Below are positions 1-8,358 of a stretch of 64,000 nt of DNA, one piece after another. The DNA is from Pseudophaeobacter profundi (lineage in GTDB: Bacteria > Pseudomonadota > Alphaproteobacteria > Rhodobacterales > Rhodobacteraceae), in the NCBI RefSeq assembly GCF_029697505.1, contig NZ_JARJEF010000004.1, forward strand, positions 186,001-250,000, written 5' to 3'. A program made the position numbers and the translations under genes. The notes below the pieces were generated by a model. That model was not told the DNA's origin. It was given only the letters and a program-made list of their open reading frames with translations, and ran no database searches. Numbering within the stretch: position 1 is the first letter of the stretch; every line of letters starts with the position of its first letter.

Positions 1-862
1 CGCGCAGGTTTTCCCGCTGTACCGGGTCACTTTCCGCCGCAAGCAGTTCACCCTGCTGCGGCGTCAGTGAAATGTCCGCAACATGGTCCAACACACAGGA
101 AGATCCAACAAAGCTCAGCTTGGCCTGATCCAGATGCGCCGCGAGATCGCCAAAATGGAACGGGGTCCAGTCGGCATTGAACAGCTCATGCGCCAGATAC
201 TTGCGCGACATATTCTTGGCACTGCCCAGACGCGAACTGGCCGAAGGATTGATGGTGAAGAACTTGGCGCCCGTCGCTTCCAGCTTGGCGGCAAAGGCCA
301 GCGCCTCATCCACCCGGTCTTCTGTCGGGGAAGAGCTTTGTGCCGCGTGATCCAGCAGCACCCGCCGAAGGGGCATGGCTGCGGCCCAGGCTGCAAGCAC
401 GTTATAGCTGATATAGACCATGCCACCTGCAGCCAGACGGCGACCGATAAAATCAACAATAAGATCTTGATTTTCTTTTGAAACCCAGCTCATCACCCCA
501 TGCAGCGCAATCACATCGAATTGCTTGGGCAGGGCGGTTTCCTCTTCGAAATCTGCAAAGGAGCGCTCATAAAAATGCACATTATCCAGGCCACCCTCGA
601 CCGCCAGCTCACGCGCGCCCGCGATATGCCCAGGCATGAAATCCATCGCGTGGAAATCTATATGCGGATTCGCCGCTGCCAATAGATTCGCGGTAAACCC
701 TTGGCCACAGCCCAATTCACAATAGCTGAGCCGTTTTTGGTTCAGCCCGTGTTTCTGCCCGCGAGAGGTCGCAGACAAAGCCAACATAGCCGGTGTCATC
801 TCGTGAAAAAAATCATGCGTGTAGTCAACATCGGCCACATAGCCAGAAGTCCAATCACTCAT
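1..862 (-). CDS. SAM-dependent methyltransferase with regulatory domain, 3' end outside window
   Basis: The reading frame starts at the ATG at 862 and is still open at position 1, so the C-terminus is missing and the gene has no complete ORF here. About 50 residues in is a clear class I SAM-binding motif, ELGCGQGFTANLLAA, followed by a D-F-M acidic loop and the block IALHGVMSWVS. The downstream part (LGSAKNMSRKYLAHELFNADW) resembles the methyltransferase regulatory domain (PF10119 type) that follows the catalytic domain in this family. The substrate cannot be predicted. The gene has the same orientation as the sox genes but is separated from soxD by a terminator, so it is probably transcribed independently. 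Confidence 0.85.
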   Translation of the reverse strand, partial: MSDWTSGYVADVDYTHDFFHEMTPAMLALSATSRGQKHGLNQKRLSYCELGCGQGFTANLLAAANPHIDFHAMDFMPGHIAGARELAVEGGLDNVHFYERSFADFEEETALPKQFDVIALHGVMSWVSKENQDLIVDFIGRRLAAGGMVYISYNVLAAWAAAMPLRRVLLDHAAQSSSPTEDRVDEALAFAAKLEATGAKFFTINPSASSRLGSAKNMSRKYLAHELFNADWTPFHFGDLAAHLDQAKLSFVGSSCVLDHVADISLTPQQGELLAAESDPVQRENLR

Positions 863-993
863 ACACCACCTCTTGGTCTCGATTTGAATCAATGTTGCGG
901 CCCAAGTTGTCTAAAATCTATGATGATGTGGTTAATAGCGCCGGGTTTGCGGCGCGCATTTATCTTTTCTTTGCTTTGCCCTGCTGGCAGATG

Positions 994-1030
994 CAAAAAC
1001 GCAGGCTCCAGAGAGTTCCGGAACCTGCGT
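994..1030 (-). terminator. Rho-independent terminator after soxD
   Basis: On the minus strand an 11-bp stem (arms 1020-1030 and 999-1009, one wobble pair) is followed directly by a run of five T (995-999). It lies about 40 bp past the soxD stop and closes the soxCD unit. Confidence 0.75.
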
Positions 1031-1071
1031 CACATATCGCCCAAACGGGCCGCCAAAATTGGCCAGGGTGC

Positions 1072-2130
1072 CTATTCCAGGCTTTTTAGATAGGCAACAA
1101 TGGCCTCGATATCCGTCTCTTTTCGCAGGCCAGCGAAGGACATCTTTGTCCCCTTCATGTATGCGCGCGGCTTGGCCAGAAAGGCGGCAAGCTCCGCTTC
1201 GGTCCAGATCAGGCCGTCTTCGCCGGCAGCGGCCATCACCTTGGAATACCGAAAGCCATCAACCTGCCCTGCCGTGGCCCCGACAATCGCGTTCAACGCG
1301 GGGCCTGTACTGTTCTTGGCCCCCTCGCCCACCCGATGGCAGGCTTTGCATTTTTTGAACACCGTGGCACCCTGGGCAACCAATTCCGGATCCAGCAAAA
1401 GTGCCGCCTCTTCGACCTGCTCCTCTTGCGCCACCGGGGCCGCTTCAGCGGTTTCTGTGGTGTCAGCACCACTTTCGGTCCCGGCCTCGGAGGCGGCGGT
1501 TTCTTCCGGTGTTACATCCAGAACCCGCGCTCGCATGGTGATTTCAACGGTCTCCTTGCAGTCTTGCATGCAGGGCTCGGCGGTCCAGAAATGTTGTTCG
1601 CTTGTCAGCCGATCATCGACAAAGAACCCCTCGGCATTTGGCATAGCAACAGAGGTGAAATTCTCTTGTGAGAGGGTGAAATCCTCATCCACCAAATCGT
1701 TGGAATACAGAATATAGGCCAGGATTGCATAGACTTCATCCGGCTCCAGCGTCTGCGCCGCGCCAAAGGGCATCGAGCGATTGATATAGTCCCAGCCGGT
1801 TGACAGGTAAGGCCAGTATGACCCGACAGTTTTCAGCGGATCCTCGCGGTCCAGAGTGCCACGCCCGCCGGCGAGTTTGGGCCAGTTGCCAACCCCTTCG
1901 GCAAAATCACCATGGCACGCGGCGCATTTATCGGCAAAGATCTCTTCGCCGGTCCAGACATCGCCAGACCCCGGCGGCAAGCCAGTCCCGTCCGGCGATA
2001 CGTCAAGATCCCAGGCGGCGATTTCTTCTGGCAGCGCCACACGCCCCAGACCATAACCTTCCGCCCATAGCGGGCTGCCACAGGTAAGGGCAAACACCCC
2101 AGCGGCCAGGTATTTAGGAAACTTCGACAT
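1072..2130 (-). CDS. soxD: SoxD, dihaem cytochrome c subunit of sulfane dehydrogenase
   Basis: SoxD is the periplasmic dihaem cytochrome c that takes electrons from the molybdenum subunit SoxC during six-electron oxidation of the sulfane sulfur held on SoxYZ. The 352-residue product has a signal peptide, a first haem site CAACH (Cys69, Cys72, His73) and a second, CKACH, around residue 265. Between the haem domains is a Glu/Ala-rich linker, as in SoxD proteins. The ATG at 2130 was chosen over an upstream in-frame start because it begins directly at a signal peptide and overlaps the end of soxC by 17 bp, which implies translational coupling. Confidence 0.95.
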   Translation of the reverse strand: MSKFPKYLAAGVFALTCGSPLWAEGYGLGRVALPEEIAAWDLDVSPDGTGLPPGSGDVWTGEEIFADKCAACHGDFAEGVGNWPKLAGGRGTLDREDPLKTVGSYWPYLSTGWDYINRSMPFGAAQTLEPDEVYAILAYILYSNDLVDEDFTLSQENFTSVAMPNAEGFFVDDRLTSEQHFWTAEPCMQDCKETVEITMRARVLDVTPEETAASEAGTESGADTTETAEAAPVAQEEQVEEAALLLDPELVAQGATVFKKCKACHRVGEGAKNSTGPALNAIVGATAGQVDGFRYSKVMAAAGEDGLIWTEAELAAFLAKPRAYMKGTKMSFAGLRKETDIEAIVAYLKSLE

Positions 2131-3400
2131 TTTCTGCCTCCCCATCGGCTTTGACCCACCAGGTCTGGATGGCATTATTGTGGTAAATGGAGTTCAGCCC
2201 GCGCACCTCGCGCAGCTGCGTCTTGGTCGGCTGCACATAGCCCGAACTGTCGCGCGCACGGGCCTGCAATAGCATTTCAGAGCCATCCCAATGGGTATCC
2301 AGATAGAACCGTGTCAACGCCTTGTCGGTGCCCGGTGCCGCCAGACGGGCCGCAGTCCAGCTCTTGCCACCGTCCTTGGACACATCAACACCCGTAATCG
2401 CGCCACGCCCGGACCAGGCAAGCCCCGTGATCACCAGCGGACCGGTGCCATGGGTGATCGGTGCTTGCGGGCTGGGGCTGGTGATGACGGATTTTGCATC
2501 CATCTCCCATGTCCATTTGCGCGCCGTGCCATCTGCCATTGTATCGGTGTATTTAGAGGTCTCCTCGCGGCTCTCGACCGGGCCATCCGTGACCTCGATC
2601 CGGCGCAGCCACTTGATCCACATATTGCCTTCCCAGCCGGGCACGACCAGCCGCACCGGATAGCCATGTTCCTTGCGCAGGGCTTCGCCATTGGCCTTGA
2701 AGGCCACCAGAACATCGTCCAGCGCCTTTTCCAGCGGAATGGAGCGCCCATTTGAAGAGGCATCCGCGCCTTCTACATAGACCCATTTGTCCTTGAAATC
2801 GCCCGCAGCCGCCAGCCCGGCCTCTTCCAGCAGGGTGCGCAGAGAGACCCCGGAATATTCCATATTATGGATCATGCCATGGGTGAACTGCGCACCGTTC
2901 AGCTGCGCCCCCGCCCATTCCATGCCCGAATTTGCGGCGCATTCGCAGAAATACACCCGGTTTTCGCGGGGAAAGCGCTCTAGATCGGCGTAAGAGAACA
3001 CCAGCGGGCGGTCGACCAGCCCGTTGATCATCAGCCGGTAGTCTTCTTTCGCCAGTTCGATCGCACCGGAATGATGCCGCTCAAAGGCGCAGCCCTGCGG
3101 CGTGATGGTGCCGTCAAGGGCATGGATGGGCGTGAAATTGATCGAGGAAATGGTATCAGCCGTCAGCCATTCCACATTGCGCCGCACCACATCCTGTTCA
3201 AACCGGATAGGCAACCCGTAGGGGGTGGCATCAACACCATCGCCCAGGCCGCTGGCCCAGTCCTGTACCTCGGTGATCAGCGGATCCACCTGCCCGGCGG
3301 CCTGCGCCGCACCCGTGGCTGCGGCACCTGCCCCAGCCGCCGCAGCTCCGGCCAGAAACTGGCGGCGCGAGGGCACAAATTTATCTGCTTTGTCGCTCAT
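2114..3400 (-). CDS. soxC: SoxC, molybdenum subunit of sulfane dehydrogenase
   Basis: SoxC belongs to the sulfite oxidase family and with SoxD forms the sulfane dehydrogenase. Having soxCD predicts complete oxidation of thiosulfate to sulfate without stored sulfur globules (family knowledge). The 428-residue product starts with a Tat signal (SRRQFL at about residues 11-16), as expected for a protein exported with its molybdopterin cofactor. The block ECAANSGMEW places Cys154 at the usual molybdenum-ligand position. A C-terminal Mo-co dimerisation domain follows. The ribosome-binding site GAGGAGA lies just before the ATG, and a perfect inverted repeat at 3420-3445 sits immediately upstream. 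Confidence 0.96.
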   Translation of the reverse strand: MSDKADKFVPSRRQFLAGAAAAGAGAAATGAAQAAGQVDPLITEVQDWASGLGDGVDATPYGLPIRFEQDVVRRNVEWLTADTISSINFTPIHALDGTITPQGCAFERHHSGAIELAKEDYRLMINGLVDRPLVFSYADLERFPRENRVYFCECAANSGMEWAGAQLNGAQFTHGMIHNMEYSGVSLRTLLEEAGLAAAGDFKDKWVYVEGADASSNGRSIPLEKALDDVLVAFKANGEALRKEHGYPVRLVVPGWEGNMWIKWLRRIEVTDGPVESREETSKYTDTMADGTARKWTWEMDAKSVITSPSPQAPITHGTGPLVITGLAWSGRGAITGVDVSKDGGKSWTAARLAAPGTDKALTRFYLDTHWDGSEMLLQARARDSSGYVQPTKTQLREVRGLNSIYHNNAIQTWWVKADGEAENVEVS

Positions 3401-3419
3401 TTTCTCTTCTCCTCACATC

Positions 3420-3445
3420 GATAAATTCGCGTTTTTGAATTTATC
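3420..3445. promoter_or_regulatory. Predicted SoxR operator in front of soxC
   Basis: A perfect palindrome with 9-bp arms, GATAAATTC-N8-GAATTTATC, lies 20-45 bp upstream of the soxC start. Its core ATTC-N8-GAAT is, as I recall, the recognition element of the SqrR/BigR persulfide-sensing repressors to which SoxR is related. The same core recurs upstream of soxB and soxX. Confidence 0.7.
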
Positions 3446-3471
3446 AGCGCAAAAAATTTTGGTCAAACGAA

Positions 3472-3502
3472 GCGCCGCCCGGGCCAGACCCCAGAGCGGC
3501 GC
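3472..3502 (-). terminator. Hairpin between soxB and soxC
   Basis: GCGCCGC (3472-3478) pairs with GCGGCGC (3496-3502), 15 bp past the soxB stop. On the minus strand it is followed by TTCGTTT, a weak T-tract. It may be a terminator or attenuator ending the soxB message before the soxC promoter. Confidence 0.45.
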
Positions 3503-3516
3503 CCCAAATGCAGGGG

Positions 3517-5214
3517 TTAAGCGCCCACCACCTTGACCGTTGTATTCGGGTTCACAGAGACGGTTCCCTGCTTGCGGATATGATCCTCGACCACATCCCA
3601 GATCATCGGGCCTTCGGTCCCCTCATTCACGCTGGCCCAGCCGGACACCACATAGGATTTTCCGGCATCGATCATTTCACCGGTTTTCAGCAGAGTCATC
3701 TCGCTGATGCGTTCGCCCTGCGGTTTGGTGATGTCGATCCGGTAGCCCATGCCACCAATGCGCACCATGTCACCGCCCTGCTGGTAATAGGGATCGGGGT
3801 TAAAGATGTTGTCGGCGACGTCTTCAAGGATCACCTTGATGAATTCCCCGGTCATCTCTGACCGGTAGGCCGCGCCATAGCTCATCGAGGTCACGTTCCA
3901 GATGTCTTCGCGGGTGATGTCATCCCCCGGCACCAGCGATGGCCCCCAGCGCACGCCGGGCGACATGGCGATATCGGCTTCGCGTTCGCTAAGCAGGGCG
4001 TCGCAGATCAGATCATCCCAGGTGCCGTTGAAATTGCCGCGCCGGTACAACAGGGAATCGGTTCGACCAATCACCTCGGCCAACTGGTCGGCATAGGGTG
4101 CGCGCTGCTCGTCGATCAACTGCGAGATCACCGGATCGGGGGCAATCACATCTGCAAAGATCGGGATCAGCTTATGGCGAATGCCCATCATCTGCCCGTC
4201 ACGCACATCCAGATCAACGCGGGATACAAACTTACCGTTGGAGCCGGACGCAATGATATGGGTCTTGCCGATCAAAACCGGCTCGGGCAGCGCGTCATGG
4301 GTGTGACCCGACAGGATGACGTCAATGCCGCTAACAACGCCGGCCATTTTCTTATCCACGTCAAAGCCATTGTGCGACAGCAGAACCACAACATCAGCGC
4401 CCGCCGCGCGGACTTCATCAACCATATCCTGCATGTGCTCATCACGGATCCCAAAGGAGTATTCCGGGAACATCCAGCCAGGGTTGGCGATGGGCATATA
4501 GGGAAAGGCCTGACCAATGACAGCCACCTTGGCGCCGCCCCGATCAAAAAACTTGTAGGGCTTGAACAGCTCAGCCGGTTCATCCCATTCCGCGTCAAAG
4601 ATGTTCTGACCAAGCGCCGCAAAAGGCAGGCCCTCGACGATCTCATTCACCCGGTCCGACCCAAGGGTGAATTCCCAGTGGAAAGTCATGGCGTCGGGCT
4701 TCAGCGCGTTCATCACATTGACCATATCCTGGCCCGCCGTGTGATGGCAGGTGTAGGAGCCATGCCAGGTATCGCCGCCATCCAGCAGCAGCGCATCGGG
4801 GCGATCCGCCCGGATGGCGTTGATCACCGTGGACACCCGGTCCAACCCGCCAACCCGGCCATAGCCCTGCGCCAGCGCCGAGAAATCATCGTGGGTCAGC
4901 GCATAGGCCGAGGGGCTGCCATCATTGATGCCATAGGCACGGCGGAAATCGGCACCGGTGATATGGGGCACATGGCCCTTGTTGCCACCCACGCCCAGAT
5001 TGACCGACGGCTCGCGGAAATAGATCGGTTTCAGCTGCGCATGGATATCAGTGATGTGGATCAGGCTGATATTGCCATAGGTGTCAAACTGCAGCAGCTG
5101 GTCCTGTGTCAGGCGCTGCTGCGCGGCCAGACGGCCCCAGTTGCCAAAACCAGAGGCCCCTACCAAGGCGGTGGTGGCCATTGAGACCTGCAAAAAATCA
5201 CGGCGCGAGATCAT
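3517..5214 (-). CDS. soxB: SoxB, sulfate thiohydrolase
   Basis: SoxB is the periplasmic dimanganese hydrolase that releases sulfate from the SoxY-bound S-thiosulfonate. The 565-residue product begins with a Tat signal (SRRDFLQVS at residues 3-11). Metallophosphoesterase motifs occur in order: HITDIHAQ, DGGDTWHGS, FHWEF and SGHTHDA, then the C-terminal 5'-nucleotidase-type domain. FHWEF in place of the common GNHE is typical of SoxB. It probably has its own promoter, because a terminator follows soxA and an operator-like site lies at 5261-5276. Confidence 0.97.
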   Translation of the reverse strand: MISRRDFLQVSMATTALVGASGFGNWGRLAAQQRLTQDQLLQFDTYGNISLIHITDIHAQLKPIYFREPSVNLGVGGNKGHVPHITGADFRRAYGINDGSPSAYALTHDDFSALAQGYGRVGGLDRVSTVINAIRADRPDALLLDGGDTWHGSYTCHHTAGQDMVNVMNALKPDAMTFHWEFTLGSDRVNEIVEGLPFAALGQNIFDAEWDEPAELFKPYKFFDRGGAKVAVIGQAFPYMPIANPGWMFPEYSFGIRDEHMQDMVDEVRAAGADVVVLLSHNGFDVDKKMAGVVSGIDVILSGHTHDALPEPVLIGKTHIIASGSNGKFVSRVDLDVRDGQMMGIRHKLIPIFADVIAPDPVISQLIDEQRAPYADQLAEVIGRTDSLLYRRGNFNGTWDDLICDALLSEREADIAMSPGVRWGPSLVPGDDITREDIWNVTSMSYGAAYRSEMTGEFIKVILEDVADNIFNPDPYYQQGGDMVRIGGMGYRIDITKPQGERISEMTLLKTGEMIDAGKSYVVSGWASVNEGTEGPMIWDVVEDHIRKQGTVSVNPNTTVKVVGA

Positions 5215-5260
5215 GTCTATCTATCATCCTGTGCAACCATAAGCGGCAAATATGATTCAT

Positions 5261-5276
5261 ATTCGCATTTATGAAT
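5261..5276. promoter_or_regulatory. Predicted SoxR operator in front of soxB
   Basis: ATTC-N8-GAAT (5261-5264 and 5273-5276) within an AT-rich patch, 47-62 bp upstream of the soxB ATG. An overlapping larger repeat, ATTCAT-N10-ATGAAT (5255-5276), shares the right half. The core is identical to the sites upstream of soxC and soxX. Confidence 0.65.
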
Positions 5277-5288
5277 TAGATAAGAGCG

Positions 5289-5319
5289 AAACACCCCACG
5301 CCAGAACAGACGCGGGGTG
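5289..5319 (-). terminator. Terminator after soxA
   Basis: On the minus strand an 11-bp stem (arms 5309-5319 and 5292-5302, two G-U pairs) with a 6-nt loop is followed by TTT. It lies 10 bp after the soxA stop and separates the soxXYZA message from soxB. Confidence 0.6.
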
Positions 5320-5328
5320 CAGATGTGT

Positions 5329-6180
5329 TTAGTTGCGGACCGAAGGCCCCTCGACCGAGAGGCCATTGCCGCGGGACGCGACATAGAGCTCCAGCGCCAC
5401 AAACTCTGACGAGCCGGGCTTGTAGGTCTCGGCGCGGGTGTCGCGCACGCAGCCCTTGAAGCGGGCCTGCACGTTGTTGAGCTTGGCATTTTTCAGACGA
5501 TAGGTCGGAAAGCCGTTGATGTGGCCCTGGCTCAGGTGATCCGCGCGGATCATCTTGCCATAACTGTCTTCGTGACAATTGGCACAGGACAGCTCCAGCT
5601 GGCCAGTGCGGGTGTAATACAACTCTTTGCCCTCTTCCCAGGCGGACTGGGCCGGGCCGTCGATGGCCACATTGACCGGCATGCCGCGCGACTGCACCGA
5701 GATCAGCGCCTCCATCGCGGTCATGTCACCGCCGGTGTATTTCCATGCCTTGGCGCCCATCTGGTTTTCGCGGCAGTCATTGACCTGCATCGCAAGGGTA
5801 CGCACTTCGCCAGCGGCCTCGTTCCACCTGGGATAGACCGCGCGCACGCCTGCCATGCTCTCTTCCACATCATCGTGGCAAGAGGCGCAGGATTTGCCCT
5901 CGGATCCCTCAACGGTGTTCCAGGCGTCGTAGGCCTTATCGACAAACACCATGGCAGGGTTTTCAAAATCGTCCATCTGCAGGGCCTGGGTTTCATCAGA
6001 ACGGAAGTGCCAGCCGGACATGATCTCGTCCAGCACATCCGCCACATGGGCGGGGGGCGCGGTTTTAGTCACCAGCGTCTCTTCTTCGTTGAGCACCAGC
6101 GTATCGTCGTCCGCATCCGCATAGGCAGAAAGCGGCAGGCTCAGTGCGACAGCGATGGCGGTAAGCGCCTTATAGTTCAT
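5329..6180 (-). CDS. soxA: SoxA, c-type cytochrome of the SoxXA complex
   Basis: With SoxX, SoxA catalyses oxidative coupling of thiosulfate to the SoxY cysteine. The 283-residue product has a signal peptide and two haem sites, CASCH (Cys98, Cys101, His102) and CANCH (Cys199, Cys202, His203). Cys244 in the block FKGCVRDTR corresponds to the persulfidated cysteine ligand at the active site. Two CXXCH motifs make this the dihaem SoxA type. The ATG at 6180 is preferred because it begins directly at the signal peptide; the longer frame adds 12 non-signal residues. Confidence 0.96.
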   Translation of the reverse strand: MNYKALTAIAVALSLPLSAYADADDDTLVLNEEETLVTKTAPPAHVADVLDEIMSGWHFRSDETQALQMDDFENPAMVFVDKAYDAWNTVEGSEGKSCASCHDDVEESMAGVRAVYPRWNEAAGEVRTLAMQVNDCRENQMGAKAWKYTGGDMTAMEALISVQSRGMPVNVAIDGPAQSAWEEGKELYYTRTGQLELSCANCHEDSYGKMIRADHLSQGHINGFPTYRLKNAKLNNVQARFKGCVRDTRAETYKPGSSEFVALELYVASRGNGLSVEGPSVRN

Positions 6181-6255
6181 TCCTTGTCCTCCCTTGGGTA
6201 TCCACCCGGGCCACAAATGCAGCCAGGGTGCCGTGCCTTTGAGATCCGGAAGGGA

Positions 6256-6585
6256 TCAGGCGATAGCGACCGATTTGGATGCCTCATAAACAGAGCCATC
6301 GTCATCATACCAGGTAAATGCAAAGTCGCCAGCTTCTGGCACAATGGCCTCGAACTGGAAATAGGGGTTGGTCGAAACCGCAGGTTCAATCGCGACATCC
6401 AAGACCAGCTGGCCGTTGAATTCACAGGTAAACCGGTTGATGATCGAGCGCGGAATGACGTTGCCCTCTTTATCCTTGCGCTGACCGCTTTCCATCTGGT
6501 GGCTGATCAGGGTCTTGATGGTGATTGCCTCACCAGCACTTGCCGTCTTGGGGACTTTGACGCGGGGTTTTACACCGGATGCCAT
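6256..6585 (-). CDS. soxZ: SoxZ, partner of the sulfur carrier SoxY
   Basis: SoxZ is the immunoglobulin-like subunit that binds SoxY and presents its swinging arm to the other Sox enzymes. The 109-residue protein has no signal peptide; in this family SoxZ is exported by riding with the Tat-targeted SoxY. The opening block GVKPRVKVPKTASAGEAI is family-typical. It lies between soxY and soxA with 60-80 bp gaps, in line with one soxXYZA message. Confidence 0.95.
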   Translation of the reverse strand: MASGVKPRVKVPKTASAGEAITIKTLISHQMESGQRKDKEGNVIPRSIINRFTCEFNGQLVLDVAIEPAVSTNPYFQFEAIVPEAGDFAFTWYDDDGSVYEASKSVAIA

Positions 6586-6652
6586 GTCTTAAACTCCTTC
6601 GTATTCAAGGCCGTCTCAGCGGCCCTCTTCGGGGTGGTGCGGGGCGTATTGC

Positions 6653-7078
6653 TTAGCCGCCACAGCCCCCGATTGTCACTTTCACAGCGGCGCTCGCCTT
6701 GGCAAAGCTACCATCGGCCAGTTTGGCAATGGCAACCACATCCTGGGTGCCGGCCAGACGGATCCGGGTGGCGGCAGCCTGGCTGGCAGCCAGCGGTCCA
6801 AAGGTAAAGGTCGCAACGCCAGGTGTTGGGTTGCCAGTTGCCAAAACCATGATCGCGGTGGCCCCGGGGGCGCTGACCTCGATTGGCACGGTATTGCCGT
6901 TTTCAGCAATTTCCGGCGCGGTCAGCTCGATCCCGGCATCTGCCATATCGGCACCACCGGTAAAGGCGGCGATCCGCTCGTCTACGCTACTGCTGGCACT
7001 GGCCCGCAGCGGCAGCACTGTCATCACAGCAGCACCCAAGGCCAGGCCCAGGGTCTCACGGCGTGAGAACTCCATCAT
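6653..7078 (-). CDS. soxY: SoxY, covalent sulfur carrier
   Basis: SoxY carries the pathway intermediates on the cysteine of its C-terminal swinging arm. The 141-residue protein ends in GGCGG, with carrier Cys139, the diagnostic feature. It begins with a twin-arginine signal (SRRETLGLALG, about residues 5-15), which would also export SoxZ. Confidence 0.96.
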   Translation of the reverse strand: MMEFSRRETLGLALGAAVMTVLPLRASASSSVDERIAAFTGGADMADAGIELTAPEIAENGNTVPIEVSAPGATAIMVLATGNPTPGVATFTFGPLAASQAAATRIRLAGTQDVVAIAKLADGSFAKASAAVKVTIGGCGG

Positions 7079-7126
7079 ATGTCTCCTTTGACGTTCCGCA
7101 AAGCGGCAGGGTACGCAGCCCTGGCT

Positions 7127-7603
7127 TTACTCTTCTTTCAGCGTTGCGATGAAGGCAACGACATCTTCGATCTGCTGTGCAGACAGGATCGGCGTCAGCG
7201 CCTCTGTCGGGGCTTTGCCAGTATAGGCATCGCCTGGGCGAATAAAGCCTTCGACCTTGTAAAAGGCCGGCATCATTGTGCCGTCAAAGGTCATCTTGGC
7301 ATTGGTCATCAGCCCGCGCAGCTCTGCTTCGCTCCAGCGATCGCCTGCGCCATCCAGCGAGGGGCCGATCTCACCATGAAACGGCACCTCCGCCAAGGCA
7401 GTGATCTGATGGCAGGCGATGCAGTTGCCCTGCGATTTTGTGCCCGCGATCACGGCACCATTTGCCGCATCCCCTGCTGTGCCAGTCAAGGAGGTCGCAA
7501 CCGCCCCGTATTCGTCAAACTGCACATCCTTTGGCGCGACCTCTGCCGCGAGGGCTGCACTCCCGATCAGGCACGCGGCCAGTGTAAGAGATAGTCTCTT
7601 CAT
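7127..7603 (-). CDS. soxX: SoxX, c-type cytochrome of the SoxXA complex
   Basis: SoxX is the monohaem electron acceptor of SoxXA. The 158-residue product has an N-terminal signal peptide, one haem site CIACH (Cys61-His65), and a Met-rich loop (TFDGTMMPAF) that can give the distal ligand. It is the first gene of the soxXYZA block, and an operator-like site lies upstream at 7692-7707. Confidence 0.95.
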   Translation of the reverse strand: MKRLSLTLAACLIGSAALAAEVAPKDVQFDEYGAVATSLTGTAGDAANGAVIAGTKSQGNCIACHQITALAEVPFHGEIGPSLDGAGDRWSEAELRGLMTNAKMTFDGTMMPAFYKVEGFIRPGDAYTGKAPTEALTPILSAQQIEDVVAFIATLKEE

Positions 7604-7691
7604 GGTTCCTCCCGTTGGCTGCCACCCGCATGGTGCGCGGGCTTAGCTGTCGTCTATCGTAGGGCACCGCCCTCTGAAAACGCAACAACAA

Positions 7692-7707
7692 ATTCAATAT
7701 TGTGAAT
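7692..7707. promoter_or_regulatory. Predicted SoxR operator in front of soxX
   Basis: ATTC-N8-GAAT (7692-7695 and 7704-7707) in an AT-rich stretch of the soxW-soxX gap, about 90 bp upstream of the soxX ATG. Core and spacing are identical to the sites before soxB and soxC. Confidence 0.65.
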
Positions 7708-7729
7708 TATTATATTTGTTCGCCTGCTT

Positions 7730-8323
7730 TCAGTCGGTTGACCCGTTGTCGCGTTCCGAAACGCGCCGCGCGTGATAGCGCTGAAAATCCTCTCCGTTGT
7801 CAAGGAGATATCGCTTTTCTCTCACCCAGGTAAACATGTCCAGCGTGGTGCCGACACCAAAGGCGCCCGGCATGATCGCCACTGCGGCCTTGGGCGCGCT
7901 CTCCCCTGCCGTGACCTCTTCCGGCAGGAACAGAATCGTCGGGGTAAACAGCACGCCCCATTTGCGCGCCATGTCCTTTTCCGCCAGGGTTTCGCCGTCA
8001 AAATCCGTGACCTCAATATCGCCATGCAGATTCAGCTGCACGACAAAATAGTTGTCAGCGATATAGCCTCCCACTTCGGGGCGCGGAAAGACTTCTTCAT
8101 GCATCTTGGTGCAGTAGATGCAGCCGCGCTGTTCAAAGAACAGCACCAGACGCTTACCCTCGGCATTTGCCTCTTCCAGATCCTCGCGCAGATCCTTGAA
8201 GGTCTCGCGCATCCAGGGCGTCTTGTGCAGCCCGTCATCGCCCAGTTCTGCTGCGCGGGTCTCCATTGCCAGCACAGGCACAGCCAGCGCCAGAGCGGCA
8301 AGGTTCAATATCCAGTGCTTCAT
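7730..8323 (-). CDS. soxW: SoxW, periplasmic thioredoxin-like protein
   Basis: SoxW is a secreted thioredoxin kept reduced by the membrane protein SoxV; in this family it is thought to reactivate or reduce SoxYZ. The 197-residue product has a signal peptide and a thioredoxin motif CIYC (Cys68, Cys71) in the context FFEQRGCIYCTKMH, then the cis-Pro block FTPTILF. It follows soxV with a 35-bp gap. Confidence 0.92.
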   Translation of the reverse strand: MKHWILNLAALALAVPVLAMETRAAELGDDGLHKTPWMRETFKDLREDLEEANAEGKRLVLFFEQRGCIYCTKMHEEVFPRPEVGGYIADNYFVVQLNLHGDIEVTDFDGETLAEKDMARKWGVLFTPTILFLPEEVTAGESAPKAAVAIMPGAFGVGTTLDMFTWVREKRYLLDNGEDFQRYHARRVSERDNGSTD

Positions 8324-8358
8324 CGTTTCCTCCCAGATTATCCAGTTGATGTATCGCC

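Noticed and set aside
5521-6807. Long plus-strand frame across soxA, soxZ and soxY
   Set aside because: It is antisense to three clear sox genes and shows no family motif.
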